Part shown: positions 7,376 through 15,343 of the stretch, one piece after another
Layout: the number at the start of each line of letters is the position of its first letter
How positions within the stretch are numbered: position 1 is the first letter of the stretch
Assembly: GCA_049509915.1 (NCBI GenBank)
Contig: JBEKZL010000223.1
Coordinates: 1-15,435 of the forward strand
Direction of reading: 5' to 3'
Source of the DNA: JBEKYD01 sp049509915
GTDB taxonomy: Bacteria; Acidobacteriota; Terriglobia; Bryobacterales; Bryobacteraceae
Length of the DNA stretch: 15,435 nucleotides
The notes under the pieces: generated by a model
Seen by the model: the letters and a program-made list of their open reading frames with translations, nothing else
Databases searched by the model: none
What the model was told of the DNA's origin: nothing
Position numbers and translations under genes: made by a program

Positions 7376-7629
7376 CGGGGCCCTCCGGAGCCGCGACCAT
7401 AGGGGGCCGTTGCGAATTCCGCGAGCCATCAACGGGACGCCGGTCAACGCGCCGCGCTAAAATGCGCGCAGCGCCGGCGACTGAACCCGACGCCACGGTA
7501 GCCGGCGATCTCCCACAATGGAGGAGGGCTTCGAGCCTGCGCGCGAAACGGCTCACATTATCCCGAAGCACGGCGGATGGGCAGTGCTATACCGTTAATG
7601 AGTTCGACGACGCGATGGCGACATGGTGG

Positions 7630-10600
7630 TTATAGTAAGCCGCCATTTCCAGCTTCCGTACCGCCCCCAGTGAATACGGCGGCGCTTCCTGAACTCCATT
7701 TCCTAAGAGTTTGCCAGATGGTCTCCGGAGTAACAGGCTTCGAAACAAAGTCGTCCATCCCGGCCTCCAGGCATTGTGTCCGCGTTCCCGCGAGGGCATT
7801 TGCCGTCAAAGCGACGATGGGTACACGCCGGTCGCCACATTGCCGCGAGCGGATCTCTCGGGCAGCCGCCAGCCCGTCCATCTCCGGCATACCGCAATCC
7901 ATCAGGATCAGATCATACGGCCAAGTTCCAGCCATTTCCACTGCCTCGCGCCCGTTGACCGCGACTTCCACCTGGCAACCCAGTTTTTCCAGCATCAGCA
8001 CGCCGATTCTCCGATTGATCGGATTATCCTCAGCGAGCAACACGCGCCGGGCGAGGGTGGCGACGCCGGAGATGGCCGGCTCGGCGACCGTTTCGAATTT
8101 CGCTTCCGGTCTCTCGGCCGCCAAAGGCAACAGCAGACTGACCGTGAACGTAGCCCCGCGCCCTAATTCACTCTCCACCGTAAGCAAGCCCCCCATCAGG
8201 TCGGTCAAATGGCGGGAGATGGCCAGTCCCAACCCGGTTCCCTCATGTTTCTTAACGAGGGACGAATCGAGCTGGGTGAACTTGCGAAAAAGAAGCGGCA
8301 GGTGCTGGGCTGAGATCCCGATCCCGGTATCGCGAACGGAAATGGCGAATCTCATCCGGTCGTCCGCAGCCGAGCCCTCCAGCAGGAGCGCGACCGTGCC
8401 CCGGTCGGTGAATTTAATGGCATTGCTCAGCAGGTTAACGACGATCTGGCGAATGCGTCCGGCGTCACCCCATACCCACCTCCGGCTGGTCTGCGCACGG
8501 AAGAGGTACTCCAGTCGTTTAGTCCGGGCCTGCGGGGCGAGCAGTTCCGCCGCCTCCGCCAGGCAGGCGACGAGATCGAACTCACGATGCTCCAGTGTGA
8601 CCTTGCCCGCCTCGATCCTGGAGAAATCGAGAATCTCATTCACAATTGCGAGCAACGCGTCAGCGGAGGTGCGGATGGTTCCCGCCAGCTCCAGCTGATC
8701 GGCTGAGAGCGCGGTATCGAGTAGAAGTCCGGTGGTCGCGATGACGCCGTTCAGAGGGGTCCGGACCTCATGGCTCATGTTGGCCAGAAACTCGCTTTTG
8801 GCGCGATTGGCGTTCTCCGCCTCCGCCCGGGCCCGCTCCATCTCGGCGGTACGCCGCGCCACCTCCGCCTCCGCCCTCTTGCGCTCGCCGATATCGCGCG
8901 CCACGCCCAGTATGGCCCGGGTTTGCCGGTAGTCGATTATGCGACAATTCAACTCCACGGGAACCCCGGTCCCGTCTTTTCGCAGTTGCACCGACTCAAA
9001 ACAGGCATGTCCCCGTTCGCGCAGTTCGGCGATTCGCCACGGCAGCATCGCGGCCGATTCGGGCGAGTCCACCGCTGGGACGCTCATACCTACCAACTCG
9101 TCGTGCGTGTAGCCCAAACTTCGACAAGCCGCCTCGTTCACCTCGAGATTACGCCCGTCGAGACCGGTGATGAAAATGGCGTCATTGGTGGAGTCAAACA
9201 CGGCGCGGAACTCGGCCGCCGCCTGCAAAGCCTCTGCTTCCGCTCGCGCTTGCGCCTGCCGGACACGCCGCGATTCGATCCCGTAAGAGAGGTCACCGGC
9301 CAATTCCTCGAGTAGCCCCAGTTCCTCCGGGTGGAACGCGTCCGGTTCGGCGGCATAGATCGTAAGAGCGCCGATCACCTTCCCTTCCAGGTGCAGGGGA
9401 AGCGCCACCAACGACCGGCACCCATAATCTTCCACACGCAGGCAGTACTGCTGGAACCAGGGATCCCGCTCGATGTCGTTGGTTACAACTCTTTGGCCGG
9501 TGCGTATGCACGTCCCTGTCGGGCCTCTGCCCCAGGTATCTTCTGCCCAGGTCAACCGGAGATCGTTCAAATACTCGATTGCCGATCCGGAACTGGCCAC
9601 AATCCGTACGGATTTGGCGGAGTCCCGCTCCGCAAATCCGATCCATGCCAGGAGATTGCCGCCCACGCCGGTAATGGCTTCACAGATGCCCCGGTACAGG
9701 CAAACTTCGTCTCCAGAGCGCACCATCGCCTGGTTGCTCGCCGACAGGACACGCATGGCCCGGGTGGCGCGGCGCAGGTCTTCTTCGGCCCGCTTGCGTT
9801 CGGTGATGTCGCGCACGATGCTCTGCGTGTACGTCCGCCCATTCTCGCGAATTTGCCGCGAGCTGACCTCCACCGGCATGGTCGATCCGTCCTTGCGCCG
9901 ATGGCAGTCTTCAAACACATCCCCGCCGGCTTCCGCCAGATTCTGCCGGCGCCTGCCGAAGCTCGTGACTTCCGAAGGGTGCACCAGATCGCGGATGAAC
10001 AGTTGCAGCAATTCCGGCAAGGAATACCCGTACGCCGCCACGGCCCGATCGTTGGCCTCGAGCACGTGTCCCTCTTCGTTTAGCAACAAAACGATATCGT
10101 TGACGCAACGGCTCAAACGCAAATAACGCTCCGTAAGATTGCGGCGCTGGTGCTCCGCCTGGTGCTGCTGCCGCTCAAACCGGCAGCGCTGCCGGTTCCA
10201 GATGAAGCCCAGGGTGAGTGCGGAGGCCGTCAATAGGAGCCCGACCACCAGGACGATCAGTTCCAGGTGCTGCCGTAATGATGCGTGGATTTCTTCCGCA
10301 TCCACCTTAGCGACCAAGGCCCATGGAGTCTCCGGGACCCGACGTAATGCCGCCACCACCGCAATGCCACGATAGTCCACGCCGTTGCGAAAGCCTTCCA
10401 TACCCCGTGCCGCCATCGCCGCGGGAGAGTTGCCACCGAGTGGCGTTGCGGGTGGGGGTAAAGAGCTTGTCCAGTGGCGCAGTTCATTCAAGAAGACGAC
10501 TTTGCCGTTTTCCTCCCGAACCAGCAAGCATTCGGCCGTGTGGCTGGGCGTGGGCCAGGATTGAATCATCGCATAGAGAAAAGCGGACGCGTCCACACGG

Positions 10601-11157
10601 AGTACCACCACCTGCTGCGGCGGGGCTCCCGTTTTCGACATGACCGGAGCAACGATATCCATTTTGGCGGATTGCCCCGACTGTCGATCCAAATCCGAAG
10701 CGACTGCCTCTCCCGACCGGAGGGCCTCCGCAACGAGACCCTGTAAACGCTGGTCCGGCGCAGGGTCCAGGGCGCCAATCCGGATGCGCCCCGTCCGGCT
10801 GAGCACGGCCACATCCTGGTAGCCGTAGAGATCTCGAAATTGGCCTAGCCACCGCTGGAGATCCGCGGTTTCCTCAGGATTGGCTGGCTCCGCCAGCATC
10901 GGATTGCTGGCGACGAACGTCGCGGCAGCCACTCGCTCGCTCCGCCAGGCCAGGACCTGCTGGACCTTCAAATCGGCAATGGCCGAAAGCTGCGCTGCTG
11001 CCTCGGACTCCACTGCTTCCTTCTGAGCCTGGTAGAGGCCGTGCCCCGCCAGCACGATACTGCCGCAAAACACCAGCAGAATCGGTGGCAAAATGATATT
11101 TCCAGGCATCGATTCCAAGCCAGTTGAGCGGGCGATCGGCTGCGAGCTATCGGTCAT
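7630..11157 (-). CDS. Hybrid sensor histidine kinase (CACHE-like sensor, PAS-GAF-PAS, HisKA, HATPase, receiver)
   Basis: A 1175-residue membrane kinase. TM1 is at about 21-40 and TM2 at about 298-320, enclosing an extracytoplasmic sensor of about 255 residues with double-CACHE character. In the cytoplasm come PAS1 (about 345-455, ending DITERKRAEEDL), GAF (about 480-630), PAS2 (about 645-760, ending DIGERKRAEAEV), a coiled coil (762-787), HisKA with phospho-acceptor H796 (ANMSHEVRTPLNG), and HATPase_c with N908/N912, DTGIGI (943-948) and GTGLGLAIS (973-981). The C-terminal receiver has E1043-D1044, phospho-acceptor D1087 (LMDCGMPEMDG), T1118 and K1140. No Hpt or DNA-binding output domain is fused or adjacent, so the phosphorelay partner is elsewhere. 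The annotated ATG lacks a clear SD; an ATG 16 codons in (11109) is an alternative. The ligand is unknown. Confidence 0.95.
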   Translation of the reverse strand: MTDSSQPIARSTGLESMPGNIILPPILLVFCGSIVLAGHGLYQAQKEAVESEAAAQLSAIADLKVQQVLAWRSERVAAATFVASNPMLAEPANPEETADLQRWLGQFRDLYGYQDVAVLSRTGRIRIGALDPAPDQRLQGLVAEALRSGEAVASDLDRQSGQSAKMDIVAPVMSKTGAPPQQVVVLRVDASAFLYAMIQSWPTPSHTAECLLVREENGKVVFLNELRHWTSSLPPPATPLGGNSPAAMAARGMEGFRNGVDYRGIAVVAALRRVPETPWALVAKVDAEEIHASLRQHLELIVLVVGLLLTASALTLGFIWNRQRCRFERQQHQAEHQRRNLTERYLRLSRCVNDIVLLLNEEGHVLEANDRAVAAYGYSLPELLQLFIRDLVHPSEVTSFGRRRQNLAEAGGDVFEDCHRRKDGSTMPVEVSSRQIRENGRTYTQSIVRDITERKRAEEDLRRATRAMRVLSASNQAMVRSGDEVCLYRGICEAITGVGGNLLAWIGFAERDSAKSVRIVASSGSAIEYLNDLRLTWAEDTWGRGPTGTCIRTGQRVVTNDIERDPWFQQYCLRVEDYGCRSLVALPLHLEGKVIGALTIYAAEPDAFHPEELGLLEELAGDLSYGIESRRVRQAQARAEAEALQAAAEFRAVFDSTNDAIFITGLDGRNLEVNEAACRSLGYTHDELVGMSVPAVDSPESAAMLPWRIAELRERGHACFESVQLRKDGTGVPVELNCRIIDYRQTRAILGVARDIGERKRAEAEVARRTAEMERARAEAENANRAKSEFLANMSHEVRTPLNGVIATTGLLLDTALSADQLELAGTIRTSADALLAIVNEILDFSRIEAGKVTLEHREFDLVACLAEAAELLAPQARTKRLEYLFRAQTSRRWVWGDAGRIRQIVVNLLSNAIKFTDRGTVALLLEGSAADDRMRFAISVRDTGIGISAQHLPLLFRKFTQLDSSLVKKHEGTGLGLAISRHLTDLMGGLLTVESELGRGATFTVSLLLPLAAERPEAKFETVAEPAISGVATLARRVLLAEDNPINRRIGVLMLEKLGCQVEVAVNGREAVEMAGTWPYDLILMDCGMPEMDGLAAAREIRSRQCGDRRVPIVALTANALAGTRTQCLEAGMDDFVSKPVTPETIWQTLRKWSSGSAAVFTGGGTEAGNGGLL

Positions 11158-11603
11158 GCCGGAAAATCTGCCTGTCCAGTTCAGTTGAGATCAGCCGTCT
11201 CATGCGCAGGGGTAGCGGCGGACCGTCGGCCTATGGGCCAACTCTTTACTTATCGACGAAATGGCGAAAGACTTCAGCGTCCGTGGGGCAAGCGTATTGC
11301 GGTGCCGGCTGAGAGAAATAAGCTGAGGGACAGCATCGCCACCGGAAGCAGGCTGAGGGGAAAGGACTCATTTTCAGCGGGTTGCCGGCAGATCCGCGAG
11401 CTCTGCCATTGTAAACAAATCGGTTAACGCGAGCGTCGGCGTTTGGAGGCACCTGCCGTTTGAGCGGCTTCGGCCAACACCCGGAGAGCGCGGTTGACTG
11501 CCCCGCTATCGGGAAACACCTTGCCGGCGGCCGGGTTCATCAGCGCTGACCCCACTGGCCGGAGGGCTTGCGCCCGCCCCTGCTGGCGGGGTATCGTCAT
11601 TTC
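11158..11603. other. Intergenic region between the divergent kinase and isomerase genes
   Basis: These 446 nt should hold the promoters of both divergent genes. I see a short GGCC/GGCC hairpin around 11228-11239, a TTGT-AA-ACAA dyad near 11410-11419, and one doubtful small minus-strand reading frame (11424-11600). No tRNA, no convincing -35/-10 pair and no repeat array is evident. Confidence 0.5.
11424..11600 (-). CDS. Possible 58-residue basic protein (doubtful)
   Basis: A minus-strand frame from an ATG at 11600 to TAA at 11424 encodes 58 residues. The second half reads like a real protein: FPDSGAVNRALRVLAEAAQ, an amphipathic helix, then a basic tail KRRRSR. The first codons overlap the start of the divergent isomerase gene, and no SD precedes the ATG; a second ATG at about 11540 gives 38 residues. 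The same frame stays open far into the isomerase gene, which is typical of antisense frames in GC-rich DNA. I do not recognise a family. Conservation in relatives would be needed to accept it. Confidence 0.2.
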   Translation of the reverse strand: MTIPRQQGRAQALRPVGSALMNPAAGKVFPDSGAVNRALRVLAEAAQTAGASKRRRSR

Positions 11604-12526
11604 GTGACTGTCACGCGACGCACTCTTCTTACCGCCATATCGGCTGCCGCCGCCGCTTCGGCGCAGCGCAACCGCCTGCCGAACTGGAAGCCCAGGCTCG
11701 GCGTCCTGATGCAGTATTCGGATTCCAACCTGGAGTTCGTCAAGGCCGAAGGCTTTACCAGCGCCCAACTCCGGATCAATCCCGAGCAGGTGGACGATGC
11801 CGCCATCGCGGCCATCAAGGACAAGCTCGCCAAGAGCGGTATCTACATTTCCTCGCTGGCCGTGGACGGCAACCACATCGATCCCGACCCCGCTAAGCGC
11901 GATCGCCAGAACGCCTACACCGTCAAATGCCTGGAGCTGTGCGGCAAGCTCGGCATCCCCAACATCGGCGGCCAGAGCGGCACCATCCCGACGATGGGGC
12001 TCGAGCAGCAGGTGGAGGAGATCGTCAAGGTTTACAACGAGAAGTACTTCGCTGCCTGTGAGAAGAACAAGGTGCGCATCCTGTGGGAGCCCTATGCCGG
12101 CGGGCCCAACATCGCCACCGGGCCGGTGGGCTGGGAAGCGCTGTTCAAAGCCTTCGACGGCAGCCCGCACGTGGGCCTGCAGTTCGATCCCTCGCACCTG
12201 GTGTGGCAATTCATGGACCCGGTGGCGGCGGCGCGTGAATTCGCCGACAAGATTTACGACGTCCACCTCAAGGACACGGAAATTCTCTGGCACATTGTGA
12301 AACGCGCCGGCATCCAGCCCGTGAACCACGCCCGCTGGTGGCGTTTCCGCGTGCCCGGATACGGCTCGGTGGATTGGAAAGGCTTCTTCAGCGTGCTGTC
12401 GGAAGTGGGGAAGACGCGTTCTACTACCCGGCGTACGATGGCGCCAACTTCACCGAACAATTCAAGCGCGGCTTCCGCGTGGCGCACGAATTCCTGAAGA
12501 CGCTGGTGCCGCCGGTCACGGCATAG
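11604..12526 (+). pseudogene. Tat-exported sugar phosphate isomerase/epimerase-like TIM barrel, frameshifted near the 3' end
   Basis: The GTG at 11604 gives MTVTRRTLLTAISAAAAASA, a twin-arginine signal ending ASA before Q21. The mature part is an AP-endonuclease-2/xylose-isomerase-like barrel with likely metal and substrate residues H91 (DGNH), E162 (WEPY), D195 and H198 (FDPSHLVW), H221 (DVHLKD) and R248 (WRFRVPGYGSVDW). After SVLSEVG (about residue 269, base 12410) the frame loses family character and stops at 12497. The expected end resumes in another frame from 12410 as EDAFYYPAYDGANFTEQF through to TAG at 12526. Relatives have about Y-x-G-x-x-S-I-E-H before E-D; those nine residues are missing, so a deletion near 28 nt (1 mod 3) fits. 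It removes a strand that normally carries a conserved Glu. This is either a recent pseudogene or an assembly error. A TTG at 11568 is an alternative start. Confidence 0.8.
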
Positions 12527-13460
12527 CCGCCGGCGGCATCGCCAGCACCGCGCCCCAGTTCAAGCCGGCGCCGAAGGCGGCGAAGACCAGCGGCTGCGCG
12601 AGCGGTCCCGGGTTTCCGGCGCGCCATTCCGCTGCCGCGATCAGCATGGATGCCGACGAGGTATTGCCGTAGCGGGCCAGGTTCGAAAAGAACCGCGATT
12701 CGGGGGCGCCTACGGCGTGGGCGACGCGGGTAATCAGGTTGAGATTGGCCTGGTGCAGAATGTAGGCGCCGACTTCAGCCGGCTGCAGCCGATTGCGTTC
12801 CAGCAATTGCAGAATGGCTCGCGGCATTTTGCGGGAGGCGTGGAGAATGATAGTTCGCCCATCCATGTGGAGCGGCGCATCCAGGCAAAGGCGCAGCGTT
12901 TCGCCGAACTCGCCGTCGCTGGCCAGCACGGAATCCCGGATTTCGGCGAAACCGCCCGTGGCGCTCACCAGTGCCGCGCCCGCGCCATCGCCGAACAGGA
13001 TCGCCGTATCGCGGCCGGGCGGCTCCAGCTTCACCACCCGGGACATGATTTCGCTGCCCACCACCAGCACGTTGCCATAGCGGGGCGCCAGGTCGGACGC
13101 CAAAGAAAGGCCGAAGAGCGAACCCGCGCTCGCCATCGGCAAATCGATGGCCGGCACGCCGGGAATGCCTAAACCCCTGGCGATGGCCGTGGCCGGGCCG
13201 GGGAAGCGAAACTCTCCGGATCCGCTGGCGACGATGACCAGGGCGACTTCGCCAGCGGCAGCCGCGCAGCGCTTGAGGCAATCGCGCGAGGCCTCGGTTC
13301 CCAGGCTCGAAACCGTTTCGCCATCGGCCGCGAATCGCCGCTGTTCGATGCCCGTCGAGCGCAGCAGCCAGCCCGGGTCGGCGCCAACCAGGGGCGCCAG
13401 CTCGGCATTGTCCACCACGCGCGCGGGCAGGTAGCATCCGAATCCGCGCAGAAAAGCCAT
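12516..13460 (-). CDS. Ketoacyl-ACP synthase III-like protein with Ser in place of the catalytic Cys
   Basis: The 314-residue thiolase-fold protein has the FabH layout: WLLRSTGIEQRRF (31-43, with W32 and R36 of the CoA/ACP site), FGDGAGAAL (156-164), H236 in ILHQANLNLI, N266 in RYGNTSSAS, and C-terminal FGAGLNWG (296-303). At the nucleophile position, where FabH has A-A-C-A-G, this protein reads IDLPMASAGS, placing Ser111 (codon AGC, 13128-13130) opposite the Cys. With His and Asn kept, it is not simply decayed. Ser-containing KASIII relatives are known, for example DpsC of daunorubicin synthesis, an acyl-selecting enzyme. It may therefore transfer an acyl group to or from the neighbouring ACP rather than condense malonyl-ACP. 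It starts one base after the ACP stop, and its 3' end overlaps the convergent isomerase remnant by 11 nt. Confidence 0.88.
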   Translation of the reverse strand: MAFLRGFGCYLPARVVDNAELAPLVGADPGWLLRSTGIEQRRFAADGETVSSLGTEASRDCLKRCAAAAGEVALVIVASGSGEFRFPGPATAIARGLGIPGVPAIDLPMASAGSLFGLSLASDLAPRYGNVLVVGSEIMSRVVKLEPPGRDTAILFGDGAGAALVSATGGFAEIRDSVLASDGEFGETLRLCLDAPLHMDGRTIILHASRKMPRAILQLLERNRLQPAEVGAYILHQANLNLITRVAHAVGAPESRFFSNLARYGNTSSASMLIAAAEWRAGNPGPLAQPLVFAAFGAGLNWGAVLAMPPAAMP

Positions 13461-13461
13461 G

Positions 13462-13695
13462 TCAGGATTTCGAAGCCACGTAAGTGTCGATGCGGTCGAT
13501 GGAATCGAACTTTCGCGGCACCAGGTCCGAATCCGGGACCTTGATGGCGAACTCTTTTTCGAGTTCGGTCACCAGGTCGGCCAGCGAAAATGAATCGAGC
13601 AGCCCCGATTCGAACAGCGATTCGCCGGGCGCCGGATCCACCGGTTCGGCGGCGAAACTCTTCACGATTTTGCTGATTCTAGCCTTGTTATCCAT
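13462..13695 (-). CDS. Acyl carrier protein
   Basis: The 77-residue acidic protein has the four-helix ACP pattern, with the 4'-phosphopantetheine site Ser35 in GLLDSFSLADLV (Asp34-Ser35, then a Leu three residues on). Helix II continues as ELEKEFAIKVPDSDL, and the end (FDSIDRIDTYV) matches the last helix of stand-alone carrier proteins. Sequence and context fit a dedicated carrier rather than the housekeeping AcpP, which normally lies with fab genes. Its ATG overlaps the TAA of the SGNH gene by one base, and its TGA is one base before the KASIII-like ATG, so all three are translationally coupled. A phosphopantetheinyl transferase would be needed from elsewhere. The acyl or aminoacyl load is unknown. 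Confidence 0.92.
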   Translation of the reverse strand: MDNKARISKIVKSFAAEPVDPAPGESLFESGLLDSFSLADLVTELEKEFAIKVPDSDLVPRKFDSIDRIDTYVASKS

Positions 13696-14987
13696 TAAAA
13701 GCCTGCTTGCTCCGTGCGCGCCTTCTTATAAATCTCGTATTGCCCCATCAGGTCGGCGAACAGCACTTCCGCCAGACGCCGGTATCCGGCCGCGGTGAAG
13801 TGTACGTAATCGACTTGCCCCAACCCGGCATACACCCAATCCCGCATCGACCCGCGTCCGCCCATCCGCTGGCGTGTATCCCAGTACACGCAGCGGTTGG
13901 CCGCACACGCTCGCTTCTGCGCGGCGATCACCCAGTCGATGCCGGCTACCAGCCTGACGCTGTAACGGGTGCGCGTCCACCTGTCGCCGGGGCCGAGCAC
14001 CAGGATCGTAGCCGTGGGCGCGGCCTGCCGGAGCTGCGCCAGCAGCGAGGAAAACATGGCCTCGTACGCCTCCGGCGTCCAGCTTGGGTCGCTCGCTTCG
14101 TTAGTGCCGTAAGACAGTACGATCATCGCCGGGCTTCTTCTTTGCAGGTAGGTCGCCAACATGATCTCGTTCCACTTCAGCATGACCCCGGCTTCGGCGC
14201 CGTTAATCCCCAGGGCTTCATACGTAACCCCGGCGTTGCGGTCGGCTACCCATCCGAACAGCCGCACCGGGCGGGATTCGAGCGTCACCACTTTGAAGGT
14301 ATGCACGCCGGGAGAAAGATCGTAGCGCACCGCTCCCGGGGCCATCTGGACGCCGTCGGTGGAGAACTCGTCGCGCCGCTCCTCGTCCACGTAGACCGCG
14401 ACCGCGCCACCGCCCGGTTGTACCAGGTAATCCACTTCGAGCGAATCGCATTCCCCCTGGGCATACACCGATTGCCCGGCGCGGGTGGTTTCGATGCTCA
14501 CGCCGCCCAACCCGTAGAAACCGTCGCCGGCTCCGGTTCGCAGGCCTTCAGAGCGCCAAAGCGGGCTGCCGCCGCCGCGAATATCGAAGCGCCGGTAACC
14601 CAAGAACGGCCGGCCGGCAAGCGAGAATCCCGACCCCCCGTTGCCGAAGCGCTGCTGAATCTCTTCCCGTAAGCCGCCTGTCCACTCGTCCGCGGCGGTG
14701 TGGGAATCGCCAAACTGAATGACGTGCAATGGCGGCTGATCGCCGTTGGCGCTCATGCGCAAGAGCTGCTCGAAGACGGGCGCCAACGCCCCCGGCTGGT
14801 CGAAAGGCTGGTCAGGCGGATCGTCGAGCGCCGCATTCACCCGCTTGAGAGCCGCCGCCCGAGCCGCCGGTGACGGGGTGGATGAAGACGCGGGCTTCTT
14901 CCTTGCGGCCGCGAAGAACGGTGCCGGCGACACCAGCAGCCCAAGCACAAGACCGCCGCACACCAGCGTCGCGGAAAGGGGTTTCAC
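13695..14987 (-). CDS. Exported SGNH/GDSL hydrolase or O-acyltransferase-like protein with inserted beta domain
   Basis: The 430-residue protein has an N-terminal signal peptide (hydrophobic about 8-27, Ala-rich end FFAAA) and a low-complexity linker. The SGNH core shows block I IQFGDSHTAAD (nucleophile S95), block III LSYGTNEASD (N296) and block V DYVHFTAAGYRRLAE (D393, H396). Between blocks I and III, about residues 140-255 look like a beta-sandwich insert (SLEVDYLVQPGGGAVAVYVD...VRYDLSPGVHTFKV). A similar layout, with an inserted CBM35-like module, occurs in the peptidoglycan O-acetylesterase Ape1/PatB of Neisseria. It therefore probably adds or removes ester-linked acyl groups on a glycan outside the cytoplasm. 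The GTG at 14987 is preferred because AGGAG (14994-14990) lies two bases upstream, a short spacing; a GTG at 15068 would run through a palindromic repeat. It is the first gene of the SGNH-ACP-KASIII operon. Confidence 0.85.
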   Translation of the reverse strand: MKPLSATLVCGGLVLGLLVSPAPFFAAARKKPASSSTPSPAARAAALKRVNAALDDPPDQPFDQPGALAPVFEQLLRMSANGDQPPLHVIQFGDSHTAADEWTGGLREEIQQRFGNGGSGFSLAGRPFLGYRRFDIRGGGSPLWRSEGLRTGAGDGFYGLGGVSIETTRAGQSVYAQGECDSLEVDYLVQPGGGAVAVYVDEERRDEFSTDGVQMAPGAVRYDLSPGVHTFKVVTLESRPVRLFGWVADRNAGVTYEALGINGAEAGVMLKWNEIMLATYLQRRSPAMIVLSYGTNEASDPSWTPEAYEAMFSSLLAQLRQAAPTATILVLGPGDRWTRTRYSVRLVAGIDWVIAAQKRACAANRCVYWDTRQRMGGRGSMRDWVYAGLGQVDYVHFTAAGYRRLAEVLFADLMGQYEIYKKARTEQAGF

Positions 14988-15010
14988 TTCTCCTAGGTTA
15001 ACGCGTGACG

Positions 15011-15072
15011 AGTTGTGGGGTAAACGCGCCAGGCCCCGAAAGGGGCGGCTAAAAGGCGCCGGCCCCACAACT
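15011..15072. repeat. 62-nt nested hairpin upstream of the SGNH gene
   Basis: AGTTGTGGGG (15011-15020) pairs perfectly with CCCCACAACT (15063-15072). Inside, GCGCC (15026-15030) pairs with GGCGC (15055-15059), and at the tip GCCCC (15033-15037) pairs with GGGGC (15042-15046) around a GAAA loop on the plus strand. On the SGNH mRNA strand the element ends 16 nt before the AGGAG and 23 nt before the GTG start. It may be a mobile palindromic repeat, a leader structure, or both. Confidence 0.7.
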
Positions 15073-15120
15073 TATGCGGGCGCGGTAGCGGAAAAGGTAC
15101 TCGGATTTCGCGGTTCAGGC

Positions 15121-15193
15121 GGGACAGGACCCCCGGCCTGTCGTAGCCGCGAGGCGGCTCTTCCAGCCGGCGACAGGCCAGGAGGCCTGTCCC
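15121..15193. repeat. Compound palindrome built from four GACAGG/CCTGTC units
   Basis: GGGACAGG (15121-15128) pairs with CCTGTCCC (15186-15193). GGCCTGTCG (15135-15143) pairs with CGACAGGCC (15171-15179), and AGCCGC (15145-15150) with GCGGCT (15154-15159). The same units can also fold locally, for example GACAGGCC (15172-15179) with GGCCTGTC (15184-15191). This is a REP-like or MITE-like design. Confidence 0.7.
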
Positions 15194-15257
15194 ACTCGGC
15201 AACGGAATACGTCGCGGTAATTAGGAGCAACGGTACCAGGTTCCGGCAACCGCTCCC

Positions 15258-15287
15258 TTGCGGTCGCGGCTCGGTAAGTGACCGCAA
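15258..15287. repeat. 8-bp inverted repeat in a likely dispersed element
   Basis: TTGCGGTC (15258-15265) is complementary to GACCGCAA (15280-15287) with a 14-nt loop. The surrounding CTCCCTTGCGGTCGCGGCTC is, from memory, like a sequence repeated across Solibacter-type intergenic regions; I cannot verify this here. Confidence 0.5.
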
Positions 15288-15343
15288 ACACGCGAGCGCC
15301 CGCAACCGGGCCACTCCGTTGAAGACGCCCCCAGTCAAAAACA

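Noticed and set aside
7577..8698. Long plus-strand open frame (373 codons) opposite the kinase receiver and ATPase region
   Set aside because: It is antisense to unmistakable HATPase and receiver motifs, and its Ser/Arg-rich product has no family character; a GC-rich shadow frame.
11424..12329. Minus-strand 301-codon frame across the isomerase gene
   Set aside because: Its upstream two thirds is antisense to the TIM-barrel motifs. Only the last 58 codons outside the gene were kept, as a doubtful small CDS.
13707..14672. Plus-strand 321-codon frame opposite the SGNH gene
   Set aside because: Antisense to GDSH, GTNE and DxxH catalytic blocks; composition typical of a shadow.
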